A stretch of 64,000 nt of DNA from contig NC_092869.1 of assembly GCF_032062135.1 (NCBI RefSeq), positions 45,266,827-45,330,826 of the forward strand, written 5' to 3'. The translations under genes and the position numbers were made by a program. Source of the stretch: Pyxicephalus adspersus (lineage: Eukaryota > Chordata > Amphibia > Anura > Pyxicephalidae). The first letter of the stretch is position 1; each line of letters begins with the position of its first letter. This document shows, one piece after another, positions 49,311 to 59,520 of the stretch. The notes below the pieces were generated by a model that saw nothing but the letters and a program-made list of their open reading frames with translations, was not told the origin of the DNA and made no database searches.

Positions 49311-51210
49311 AAGTGTACCTGTCACCCACAGAGAAGTCTGGTATTGCAAACAATTGCTGGTACCAAATCAGAACTACACTGGGTGATATGGGCACCACCA
49401 GGGAGGGCTGCCAACTGAACAAGATTTATTCAATCACTATTAATTTCCCAATGCCAGCTAGGCACCAGTGCCCCCCCATAACCCTTCACTGGCCATGTGA
49501 CACAAAAGACCTAAAGACCCTACAGAAAGTGATGGGAAAACCCAAAATGTAATAATATCCACAGAAACGGAATCACTGAAAAATGACAATTGTTCTGGTG
49601 AGAAAGTCTCCTCCTTTCCATTTTCATATTGTATCATTGGGTTCATATTGTATTGGGTCTTTATGATTCTCTATGCAGTGCAGGCAAATCATGGCTGGTG
49701 GGAGGGGCCTTTGGAGGTTCTCAGCCCTGGGATGGATGCAATCTGTGCTGCGGAGCCGTGACATTAACAATTTACAATGATATCAGCAGACCAAAGAAAA
49801 GAGATTTTTGCGATCTATGACCAAAGCAGATGCAAGCTTTACAAAGCGCCCTGCACCCTTACAGCCGCCATCACTCACCCTACAACCAGGGAGTCTATAA
49901 CAAAACATTTTCCGGCCTTCCCAAGATTGGACCTAAAACGTCTCTAATTCACCAACACAACATTCACGCAATAGCCATAAAACATTCCTGCAGCGGCAGA
50001 TTTCAGCTTCTCCATGACGGATAGGCTTCGGGTGTCACCCGGTAAAACTCAGCGGAGCCGCCAGTAACATCTCATTACGAGAAGCCTTCAGTAATTCCCA
50101 CAAAGGTCAATGTGCCAATTGGTACAATCGTGTGAATAAATCAATATCCTGGAGCTGGCGGGAGGCACTCCCGGTCACCTCGGAACGCTCGTGGGAGCTG
50201 TACTTTTTATTTTTAACTGGCAAAGTTGCTAAAATAAAACTGGTTAAACTAAAGAGGAAAAAGAAAAACTTCCTGCTGCTCTGCTGCCCCGATTGCCTGA
50301 ACACGGCTGCCCAAAAACATTTTGGAATCTGAAACTTCCAGTGCCGATTTCTCTTGTCATTCTGCAGCGTTTGGCAATGTTGGCAGCAGAAACGTTAGGT
50401 ATGTACAAACTTTATAAGGGCCCAATTTTGCCCCTCTGATACTGTTCCTGGTGTCTGATAACGCTAGTATGTTATCTTCTGATAACTCTTGTATGTTCTC
50501 CCCACCTTGGGGCCCATTCACACATTACGGGTCACACAAACACACGTTACCCACAACCCATCTCCATACCATGTCTACGCCATGCACTGAGCGGTGCCAA
50601 TCACTGTTACCCCTTAGTCAGCAGGTCCCTCTAGGGCCCGACAACCGTCAGTCCCTGACACACATCAGGACATCTGAACCCCCATTCTGAATACTTCTCC
50701 AGGGTTTGGTACGTACAGAAGCATCAGGATCATCAGGACTCCAAGGCTTCCGGCATTCTACATATGGCAGCCGATGCGACGTTGATAAACTCAAAATTCC
50801 CAGCGGGCACATAGGAGGCTGCATGCAAAAATAAATAATTGACACCTATGATCTATAGAATGCAAACCCAAGGCCTGCTGGCCAAATTCTGGCTGTTTTA
50901 TGTGGCCTGCGGTGACTGTGCCGCATCCAAGCTCCTAAAATTTGCAAGGCCCCAGTCCCATACGCTATGGGTGCCACTGCTCACCTACGGCTGTGCATAG
51001 AAACTAAATTTGTTATAAAAAGGAGAATACAAAATATAAACAAAATATTCTGACCAATCAGAATCCTTGTGTTGTTTACCCCAGGAAAAAAAGATGCAAC
51101 CTTATTGGTCACTTTGGGTTACCAATTAATAATTCTCCACTTGGAGATCTGACTCCAAATTCTACCCAACAATATATTTATTACCCCCCGGGTGTGCACC
51201 CCCTCCTCAC

Positions 51211-51741
51211 CTGGCTGCGGTCCTTGTCCACCTTCTTGAAGCATTTATTTAGGGACAGGTTGTGCCGCACGGAGTTTTTCCACCCGGTGGGCGCGTTGGC
51301 AAAGTAAGGGAAATGCTCGAGGATCCAGTTGTAAATATCCTTTACGGGCAGCCTCTTGGTGGGCGAGTCCTCGATGGCCATGAAGATGAGGCAGCTGAAG
51401 GAGTAGGGGGGTTTGCAGTTGGGGTTTTGCTTGGCATCGTATGGCATGTCGGACTGGGCGGGCGAGGGCGGGGTGTCGTCTATATCCTGTACGGGGCTGA
51501 CGCTCCGCAGCACCGAATCCCCGAAACTTTTCAGCAGGTTTTTGCTCTCGTGCAGCCAATTCAGATTGGTCAGCTCCTCGTCCTCCACGGCGCCCTTCTC
51601 CTTCTTCACGATGGGCAGAGGGAAGTCCAGATCATCGTCGTCCTGCAGGGGGCTGGACAGCGGGCTGCTTCGGTAGCACTGGCTGGAAACGCTGATGCCC
51701 GTCCCTTCCGGCTTCTTACTGGGGGGCATAACTGGACCCAT
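51211..51741 (-). CDS. FOXN3: FOXN3 exon 2: start codon, N-terminus and most of the forkhead domain
   Basis: This exon encodes residues 1-177. The exon itself begins at 51755 after the acceptor CCCGCAG; 14 nt of 5' UTR end in an in-frame TAA directly before the ATG, which fixes the start ([12 protein letters not shown]). The Kozak context is mixed (T at -3, G at +4), and a second in-frame Met follows at codon 5. Residues 33-38 are acidic (QDDDDL), residues about 53-70 hold the [16 protein letters not shown] block, and the forkhead domain starts at KPPYSF (K110) and includes the recognition helix [13 protein letters not shown] (156-168). It ends in phase 0 at DKDRSQ with donor GTGAGG (51205-51210), so the domain is finished by the next exon. 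The N-terminus differs from human mainly at residues 12-50; the region from about 53 onward is nearly identical as I recall it. Confidence 0.95.
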
Positions 51742-51755
51742 TTAGGCGAAGAGCC

Positions 51756-53250
51756 CTGCGGGAGAGAAAAGAAAGATGGCGTCAGAAAACGGGAAATCGT
51801 TATAAATCTCAGATAAAAGATTGTGCAGGGGGAGGAGCCTCAATAATGAGGACCTGTCATCCCGATTGCACATATTGTTAGATATATATGTTAGATTCAG
51901 CAGGTCGGCATTCTCATATCGCACACACCAGGGGTATAACATGGACAGGAGGGACATTAAAGGGGTACCTGGCGTATTTTTACGCCCTAATAAGGGTGTT
52001 CCGAATCCCAGGAGCCTCTAAACTGGATTGACCAGAAATTTATCTGCCGGTAATCTCCCCGAGAGACGGGCAGCGATCTGTCAGCAGCTACTTTCATTCT
52101 GCTGCAAATAGCTGAGGAGTCCGTGAGAGGCGGAGCTAAACAGGGGGAGGAGCCTAAACTTCTACATCTACCTGACCCACAGCAACTGCTGATAGATCGG
52201 CCACACATGTTACAATCAGATTGTACGATACAAAGAGATACAAATAACACAATCATTGCATTCAGAAAGTGAATCCTCAGCACTGGAGGTGAATGATATA
52301 AACACACAGAAAGGGTCCCCAAGCAGCGCCATGATTATTAGAGATGTTCCCAGAAAACGGTTTTCCAACCACCGACCCCTCAGAAGCGAGAAAAAGTCCT
52401 TAGCCCCGAAAGTGTACCAATCGTATACAAATCACCTACCAATCATCTACCAATCGTATACCAATCATGTACGAATCATATAGAAATCATATACCAATCG
52501 TGTACGAATCATGAACCAATCATGTACCATTCGTATACCAATCATATACCAATAGTGACCAATCTCGTCTGGTACAATCTGAGCGATTGGCGATAATGCG
52601 GCACAGAAATTCCCCAATGGAAAGGTCTTTATTTGGGGGGGTTTACTCTGCTCACCCAAAAGTCACCCGAGGGCGATGGTTCAGCTCCACCCCGGGGTTA
52701 ATCCCTTAAAGGGGCAGCACGCCCACAGCTGACAACTTTTTTTCCCCTTGTTTACAGTTTTTCAGGACACAAAAGGGCGGCGGGAGGGCGGCCATTGGGG
52801 GGCTATTGTGAAGGGTGAAGAGCTGAACAAACAGCAGAGTTCATCATGAAGAGTGAATGAAGAGTGAATAAAGCGCTGTCAGCACTGGAGGGAGGAGGGG
52901 CACATGCTGCACTCACTTATTTACTGTACTCAGGCCTGGCTCTGATTGGCTGAGCCGCCCGTCACTCCTTGTTGCCAGGAGACCTCACAACTGCAGCTTC
53001 CTCCATATTCTGCCATGTAGCAATGGCTGGGAAATGCAGGGGGGGGGGGCAGGGGGTATTTGGGGTATAAAGACACCACAGCTGCCACACACTGACCTGC
53101 ACTACAACAACCAGCACTGAACCCTCCCCTCCTCCACACCAGGAGGTTCTGCAGCAGCTCGGACACCCAGGGAAAGTTGTCAGGGAAGTAGGGGGAGGGG
53201 GGCGGCCAGCACGGGGCAGGGCGAGTTGTCAGAGAGTGGCAACAACTTAC
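51756..53250 (-). other. FOXN3 intron 1 (candidate) content
   Basis: No gene was recognised. The stretch contains an 11-bp-based tandem array (52415-52560), a GC-rich block near 52740-52810, and an oppositely oriented promoter-like pair: an inverted CCAAT box (GATTGGCT, 52944-52951) and TATAAAGA (53066-53073) on the plus strand. A run of Gs lies at 53039-53049. Confidence 0.45.
52415..52560 (+). repeat. Short tandem array, about 11-bp unit
   Basis: Variants of ACCAATCRTRT/ATACCAATCAT repeat about thirteen times between 52415 and 52560. The Tyr/Met-rich frames here are by-products. Confidence 0.88.
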
Positions 53251-53400
53251 CTGGCACAGCGGAGTGACCCGGAGGAGCCCGGGGAGGGGAGGGGCGCAGC
53301 ACGTGGCCGGGGAAGAGCCGCAGACTGAGCCAGTGGGGAGGAGGGGCGTGGTCAGACCGAGAGGGGCGGGGCCGGCACACAGGGGACAGTTAACCCCTGG
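53180..53400 (-). promoter_or_regulatory. FOXN3: GC-rich candidate FOXN3 promoter
   Basis: This is the most CpG-dense, repeat-poor stretch upstream of the coding exons. It holds a GC box (GAGGGGCGGGGCCGG, 53361-53375), a KLF/Sp-like GGGGCGTGG (53343-53351) and an E-box CACGTG (53300-53305). No TATA box is visible for the minus strand, as is usual for CpG-type promoters. A good minus-strand splice donor inside it (53250/53251) suggests transcription starts between about 53290 and 53400. The human gene uses several distant 5' exons, so this may be only one of several promoters. Confidence 0.5.
53251..53390 (-). other. FOXN3: Candidate non-coding first exon of FOXN3 (start not defined)
   Basis: On the minus strand a GC-rich stretch ends in GCTGTGCCAG followed by the donor GTAAGTTG, a near-perfect 5' splice site, with the exon's last base at 53251. 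It lies 1.5 kb upstream of the acceptor of the ATG-bearing exon, which starts inside 5' UTR and therefore needs an upstream exon. The right end is arbitrary because the transcription start cannot be read. No coding function is proposed. An alternative upstream exon candidate lies near 59.3 kb. Confidence 0.5.
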
Positions 53401-53440
53401 AGAGCCGGAAACAAAGTTACCAACAAGAGGAGAACTTCTT

Positions 53441-53674
53441 ACATTGGCCCTGATTTATTAACATTCCCCAAGGCTGGAGAGGATACACTTCCATCAGTGA
53501 AGCTGAGTGATCCAGCAAACCTGGAATGGATTTCCTAAAAGTAATTTGCTATTTGATAGCAAATGTTTTCACTCTTGGAACAGATCCATTCCAGGTTTGC
53601 TGGATCACCCAACTTCACTGATGGAAGTGTATCCTCTCCATCCTTTGAGAGCTTTAATAAATCAGGGCTAATGT
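53441..53674. repeat. Foldback element, complete (palindromic MITE)
   Basis: Ends are ACATTGGCCCTGATTTATTA and TAATAAATCAGGGCTAATGT, mutual inverted repeats. Inner arms share ATCCAGCAAACCTGGAATGG with 32165-32497. The loop is AT-rich around 53540-53570. It sits about 50 bp upstream of the candidate promoter. Confidence 0.88.
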
Positions 53675-54023
53675 ATCATCGGGACCAATAAAGACCAACT
53701 TTAATTACCCTAAATGTCACCCCCTATTATTTATTATAAAAATATAGGTCATTATATTTATACATATGGCGCCCTCATCTGCCCTGGTGCAGTACAAAGA
53801 GGAGGGGGCTGAGAACATTGTAAACAAATCAATCAAAACAGTAAACAGATTGGAAGAAATATTAATGATGATTTATTATTGTACAGCGCTGCGTAATATG
53901 TTGGTGCTTCATATATTCGGATGAATAATAATATTTATAATATTTTTCTGTATTTACAAACACGATTTCCTGATGTTTAGATCTTTGTGTTGTGATGTTT
54001 GTTCTCGCAGGTTGCCATCAATG

Positions 54024-54412
54024 ACACCTGCAATAGTTATCATTTGAAAACGAACAGTTAACAACCAATCAACGATTATTTTGAACGATTGTATAGTGCA
54101 CGATTCTGTACATGCTGTAACAATACGATTGTTCAAATATAATCCACCAATAATGTACACACGCAAAATACGATCGTTTGAACGATACAGGAAGTGACGC
54201 GTACCAGGGAAAGCGTATCGCAGAACAATCCATGTCCAACACACAACAGATAGCAGACGTTCGTTGTCCAATCAGATCAGCCAGGGCGGTCGTTCGTTCC
54301 CAGCAACATTTCTCATTGGCCAGTCGCTGTGTACTTTTTTTGTTAACGATTATCGGATGATTGGTCGTTAACTATTCGTTTCCAAGGATAATTATTGCAC
54401 GTGTATAGGTAG
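54024..54412. repeat. Palindromic MITE-like element, second copy
   Basis: Left end ACACCTGCAATAGTTATC and right end GATAATTATTGCACGTGTAT are diverged inverted repeats; the middle shares TACGATCGTTTGAACGATAC and CAGGAAGTGACG with 45706-46135, so the two copies belong to one family. Confidence 0.8.
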
Positions 54413-54697
54413 CCCTTTATTGAGCGGTCGCAGTGTATTGCACGTTGTCGCACCTCCATTACTGCACTTAGGCCTAGTGATGGCCCTGCAGCATAGACAT
54501 GCGTTGTGCTGCGCGGTGCGGTGAGTCAGCCCAGAGATTGGAGTGCCTATCACATGGCAGTGCCATACGGTGAGGCAGGATCGGCGGTGCTATATGTCGC
54601 AGTACTACATGTGACCACAGTGCCCCCAATATTACCCCCTATGGGTGCAGCGGAATGGCGCCATCCTTTCTGTGGTGTTGTATAGGCCTATAGAATT

Positions 54698-54715
54698 GGG
54701 GGGGGGGGGGGGGGG
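54698..54715 (+). repeat. 18-base G homopolymer
   Basis: Uninterrupted G run; length may be affected by sequencing error. Confidence 0.9.
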
Positions 54716-57129
54716 TTAGTCCTGTTTATAGTTTGTCTAAAACTGGCCAATCATGTTACAGCCTGAATGGGCAAATATAAAGGGGGGACCCCAAACCTAC
54801 CCTGCACCCCCTGCTAACTTTATCAGTCAGGACTGTGGGGAAGTTGGGCAATGACCCACCCAGTCCCCCCGCTCCCTATAACTGATGAGAGCCAATAAAC
54901 TGAATACAGATTAAAGGGCTTCTTGTTCATGGACACCGTCACACTGCACCGTTACTGGTGAATCCAGCAGAGATTGTACAATCTAATTGGAACGTGTGTG
55001 ATCACCGTCAGACAATCAGGCAGATACTGATGGTTCCCCATACACATGGCTGGTGGGATGGAGATCAGGAAAGCTGTTTATGAAGTCAGGGAAAATCTCC
55101 CCCAAGTTGGTCACCAAAGACAAATCAACATGCCTAGAATTCTCTCGCTTCCTAAATCTACATAAAACGTTTTGGTTGATGCCGGCCTTTATTCCCACCA
55201 AGGTGTCCGCCATGGCAGAGGGCGATTTTTAGCAAAGCGTGGCAGACAATATTATATTGCTGGCGGACACACGGGATGGTGGGGGTTATTTGCCATCTGC
55301 ATGAAGTTTGCAGAAACAATGGCGCTCGGCAGATTGCAGATTTCGCAGATTTCGCAGCAAAAAATTCTGTGAGAAATTATCCAGGTGAGCGGAGCCCACA
55401 GAGGAGAATAATGAATTTGGCCTTCTGCAGTGAGAATCGTGACAACGGGCACTTCCTGTCCCCGGGAGAGAGGGACGCAGAGATCACAAATCCTCCAACA
55501 CATGACGGGGGGTGGGGGGGACATAAAACCACCGATGGGCATTTAAACGATTATTAATGAAGTAAAACGTAATGGTAAATTCTCATCGAGGCTTCAACAT
55601 CTTCACGTCATGGCAATTGAAATCATTTCAAATCTGCATATTTGATTAAGAGAAAAAACTCTGGTGATCCTGCCATGAATATCCTTGTTCAAGCACTTCC
55701 TATTATAGGGTGACAACCAGCATAGCTACTGACCTATGTGGCCCCCCAATGGGGAATATGGACCTGGACCTGACCCCCATCACATCTAGATTGCTACTTT
55801 CACCCCATCTAGCACAGCTCAGACTCCTCACTGACAGATATGCAAATTAGGACGTTGACTTTTCCCTGACTCTGAGTAAAAGTTGCAAAACCCAAGCAGA
55901 CAAGCAACCCAAATGGAAGACGGCCAAACACTTGCAACCAATAGGCGACATGTCCACAGAGCTAAACCAATGTAATGAAAATCCCTCGGGCACAAGAAGC
56001 GGTGACCACTGATCTGATCCGCAGCTCCTAGAAATCATTCTGCTGCCACAAGATCTCTGTGCCTATAATGAGGAGACGATGGTGGCAGCCACCAAATAAA
56101 CTGGCCTAGGCTTCTGTGAAATCATTCAGGTTAGAAGATTTTCTCCAGGTGCCAATGTTTACCCTATGGCATGCTGGCACTGGGCATATCTATGGCACCC
56201 CTTCCTTCCCAATCCTTCTCTATCAGGTAAGCCAGTCAATTCTTCCAGGCCATACATGGCCGTCCTCCGGCCAATCTTACATTGCAGCCCCATCCGCATC
56301 GAAGGCAGAGGAGGGGCTCCGAGCTGAGATTAAAGAGAAGTCACAAAGGTGACCAGCTGATATTGGTAAACAGATCGGGGCCTGGGCACCTTGTCAGCAC
56401 TGTGTGCACACTGCACTGCTAATTAACTGGCCACCAGGACATCACATTGTGCCAACAAAGCCAAATTAACACACAACCCCATAAATCTAATGAGCGTGTG
56501 TAGGGAGGTCGAATAATTATAATTAGGACGCAGCCCTATAACTGCATGCCCATTGCCTGCAATAATCAGGAGTGCAGGGTGTTAAATCAGCTGCTTGTTC
56601 TCTCCATTAAAAGTCTGGGTGACAACGCAGGGGAAAAAATTACATGACAGGGACAAAGCGTTGTCACTACATATCAGGAAAAATATTTTAGTGAACGTGC
56701 AATTCAACTAAAAAATGCTCAGCGCCCCCCACCTTATGGATACTGGAGAATCTCTTGCATGTGAAATGTCTTTTGTATGTTTCATACTTTTAGCTACGTC
56801 ATCCTCTGTTCTGGCAGAATGTTTTATTTCCAAAGCTCCAAGACTCTGCGCAGGATTTCATCGCATCCAACTGCCGGTCCAATCCCAGGACAACGGAAAG
56901 AAGCGTCACTGCCGGAGGATAGGAAGGAATAAATGTCATCACACACAATTCCAATCTGATCTGTAGTGAGAAGTTTAGCTTTTTTTGTATTTTATTTGGG
57001 ATGAGCAGAATTATCCGATAACAGTTTATGGGAATTTCCGCTGAAATTGTGGAATACATAAAAATGATTGGGCAAAGCAGACACAGAAATAATTTTCGGG
57101 CGAATATGCAAATCACTGTGAGGAAAAAA

Positions 57130-58930
57130 GGGATGGTGAGCTGGGCATTGCCATGGGGTTTATGTGTTAATGCACTGCCATGGGGGTTGCGTTAGACTTT
57201 AGAATAAGAAGCTGAAGGGGACAAATACCAATGTAGCATGGGGAGGTGGGCACCATCATGAGGGATATGTAGCAAAGCAGCATAGGGAACTGTACACCGG
57301 CATTCAAGTTAGAATACAGAATGAGAGACTAAGCACTGCTATGGGGGACATGTACCAAAGCAGCCCGTGGGAGCGGGCACTGCCATGGGGGACATGTACC
57401 AAAGCAGTCTGTGGGAGCGGGCACTGCTATGGGGGACATGTACCAAAGCAGTCTGTGGGAGCGGGCACTGCTATGGGGGNCTGTGGGAGCGGGCACTGCT
57501 ATGGGGGACATGTACCAAAGCAGCCTGTGGGAGCGGCACTGCTATGGGGGACATGTACCAAAGCAGTCTGTGGGAGCGGGCACTACTATGGAGGACATGT
57601 ACCAAAGCAGTCTGTGGGAGCTAGCAATGCCATGGGGGACATGTACCAAAGCAGCCTGTGGGAGCGGGCACTGCCATGGGGGACATGTACCAAAGCANNN
57701 NNNNNNNNNNNNNNNNNNNNNNNNNNNNNNNNNNNNNNNNNNNNNNNNNNNNNNNNNNNNNNNNNNNNNNNNNNNNNNNNNNNNNNNNNNNNNNNNNNNN
57801 NNNNNNNNNNNNNNNNNNNNNNNNNNNNNNNNNNNNNNNNNNNNNNNNNNNNNNNNNNNNNNNNNNNNNNNNNNNNNNNNNNNNNNNNNNNNNNNNNNNN
57901 NNNNNNNNNNNNNNNNNNNNNNNNNNNNNNNNNNNNNNNNNNNNNNNNNNNNNNNNNNNNNNNNNNNNNNNNNNNNNNNNNNNNNNNNNAAAGCAGCCTG
58001 TGGGAGCGGGCACTGCCATGGGGGACATGTATCAAAGCAGTCTGTGGGAATAGGCACTGCCATGGGGGACATGTACCAAAGCAGTCTGTGGGAGCGGGCA
58101 CTGCCATGGGGGACATGTACTAAAGCAGCCTGTGGGAGCAGGCACTGCCATGGGGGACATTTACCAAAGCAGCCTGTAGGAGTGGGCACTGCCATGGGGG
58201 ACATTTACCAAAGCAGGCTGTAGGAGTGGGCACTGCCATGGGGGACATTAACCAAAGCAGCCTGTTGGAGCAGGCACTGCCTTGAAAGACATGTACCAAA
58301 GCAGCCTGTGGGAGTGGGCACTGCTATGGAGGTCATGTTCCACTTCAGCATGGGGAGCTGGGCAATGACACAAGGCAAAAGTACCAATGCAGGAAGGGTA
58401 GCTGGGCATTGCCATGGGAGACAAGTACTGTACAAATGGAGCATAAGGAGCTAGGCACTGCTGTGGGGGCCGATATGAAACGCAGCATAGAGAGCAAGGC
58501 ACTGTCATGGGAGAAAAGTACAAATGGAGAATAAGAAGCTGGGTATTGCCAAAAAGGACAAGTACCAATAACGCATAGCACTAAATAAAGCTGGGCACTC
58601 ACAGGCAGGTCACATTCCAATGCAACATGGGGAGCCTGGCACTGCCATGGGGGAAAAGTACCAATGCAAAATAGGGGGTCCAGTTCATTGCCATGGGAGA
58701 CAAGTACATGTAAAGTATAAGGAGCTGGGCATTGCCATGGAAGGAAAGTACCAATGCAGCATGAGGAACTGAGGACAGCCAGATTGGACAATTAAAATGC
58801 AGCATAAGGAACCAGGTACTGCTATCGGGGATATGTACCAATGCAATATGGAGGGGACTGGTACTGCTAGGGGGTCAAGTGCCAGTGCAGTATGAGGAGC
58901 CGTGGGGGACCAGAACCAATACAGCATAGG
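57130..58930 (+). repeat. 44-bp minisatellite with decayed flanks and a gap
   Basis: The unit GGGGGACATGTACCAAAGCA + GTCTGTGGGAGCGGGCACTG + CCAT repeats with high identity at 57335-58320, with one single N (57480) and a 292-base gap (57698-57989). Copies outside become progressively degenerate, with the spacing of ATGGGG and GTACCAATGCAGCAT still visible to 58930. Frames reading WERALPWGTCTKA on one strand and PHSSARSHRLLWYM on the other come from the array. Confidence 0.92.
57698..57989. other. Assembly gap (292 N) inside the 44-bp minisatellite
   Basis: Only Ns, flanked by array units on both sides. Confidence 0.99.
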
Positions 58931-59292
58931 GGTACTTTTTCCATTTGGACGGGTTTCAAAAGAATAGGGCATCTGGAATGGAATTGGAATTTCAGCGGAT
59001 TTGCATGACGCATTAATACACATTCCACAGAAATGCGCCTCTCATCCTTTTTTTTCTCCCAGCACATTTGATGCATCTTTATATAGAAAAGTTTAAAAAG
59101 TTTTTTCCCTTTTTTATTCACACACAACGATTCTCTATCTTCACCGTTTAGTGGCTGCGCTCGCTCTTTCTAATCTTTAATTACTCCCGGCAGTCACAAA
59201 ACAGTTAATTGCTCCTATCTGGCAGATCCTGTTCTGGAACAAACAAGGCGATCAAACAATGAATCTGTTCCTCAAATGCCAGCGCTGTTTAC

Positions 59293-59520
59293 CTTCGTCA
59301 ATGGAGGCGGCAGCAGTCCGGCGCACAGTCCAGCGCTCTCATGTCTTGAAGGATCCCAGCAAGGGGAGCGCAGACAAGTTCAAACTTTTCCCACAGCCGG
59401 CAGCGGGTTGTCACACTATGAAGGGTGTTGGCAGGATTGAGTTGCGGTGTCACACGTCCTGTCCCGATAACCTGTCTTGCGAGGCCTGCTGACATCACGG
59501 AGGCTTCCTGTCACTCTCCA
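59293..59520 (-). other. Possible alternative upstream exon (weak)
   Basis: On the minus strand a repeat-free, moderately GC-rich stretch ends CCTCCATTGACGAAG followed by donor GTAAAC (59287-59292). It is 6 kb upstream of the main promoter candidate and on the same strand as FOXN3. There is no acceptor or coding evidence, so a chance donor is quite possible. Confidence 0.2.

Larger units (their letters stand above)
33585..51210 (-). other. FOXN3 intron 2 content
   Basis: No gene was recognised in this 17.6-kb intron. It holds SINE copies at 33616-33810, 34964-35300 and 41180-41325, a tandem block at 39794-40115, MITE-like elements (45706-46135 and others), dispersed unnamed repeats (36090-36260, 42995-43130, 44377-44545), a GA-rich stretch at 38450-38535, a purine-rich array at 48380-48960 and a 225-base gap. 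Low-repeat blocks with TAATTA/ATTGCAT-like motifs lie at 36290-36620, 40250-40520, 43680-44170, 45370-45620 and 49000-49310. Confidence 0.6.
1..53390 (-). other. FOXN3: FOXN3 gene body, minus strand, 3' end outside the window
   Basis: FOXN3 is a nuclear forkhead-family DNA-binding protein, known as a transcriptional repressor linked to cell-cycle checkpoint control. The minus strand carries five coding exons with correct AG/GT borders and matching phases (0, 2, 1, 1, 2). Together they encode an acidic N-terminus, the [18 protein letters not shown] block shared by FOXN2 and FOXN3, a complete forkhead domain, and the downstream blocks specific to FOXN3 ([32 protein letters not shown]). FOXN2 was excluded because it lacks the last two blocks. 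Gene identity is a recognition from remembered human FOXN3; exon borders are read directly. Intron lengths are about 1.5, 17.6, 12.0, 14.3 and 6.3 kb, so the locus is compact compared with the several-hundred-kb human gene. The final coding part and the 3' UTR lie left of position 1. Confidence 0.93.

Noticed and set aside
51181..51210. Coding sequence continuing past DRSQ (VRRGCTPGG)
   Set aside because: It is read-through into intron 2 after the donor GTGAGG; the true continuation [15 protein letters not shown] is at 33584.
51181..51741. FOXN2 instead of FOXN3
   Set aside because: The first exon has the [22 protein letters not shown] stretch in part and the later PLWPGS and PPGVIQNG blocks, which belong to FOXN3 and are absent from FOXN2.
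57341..58223. Long open frames over the 44-bp minisatellite
   Set aside because: They are repeat-driven, partly made of Ns, and occur on both strands; 44 is not a multiple of three, so the frames rotate between units.
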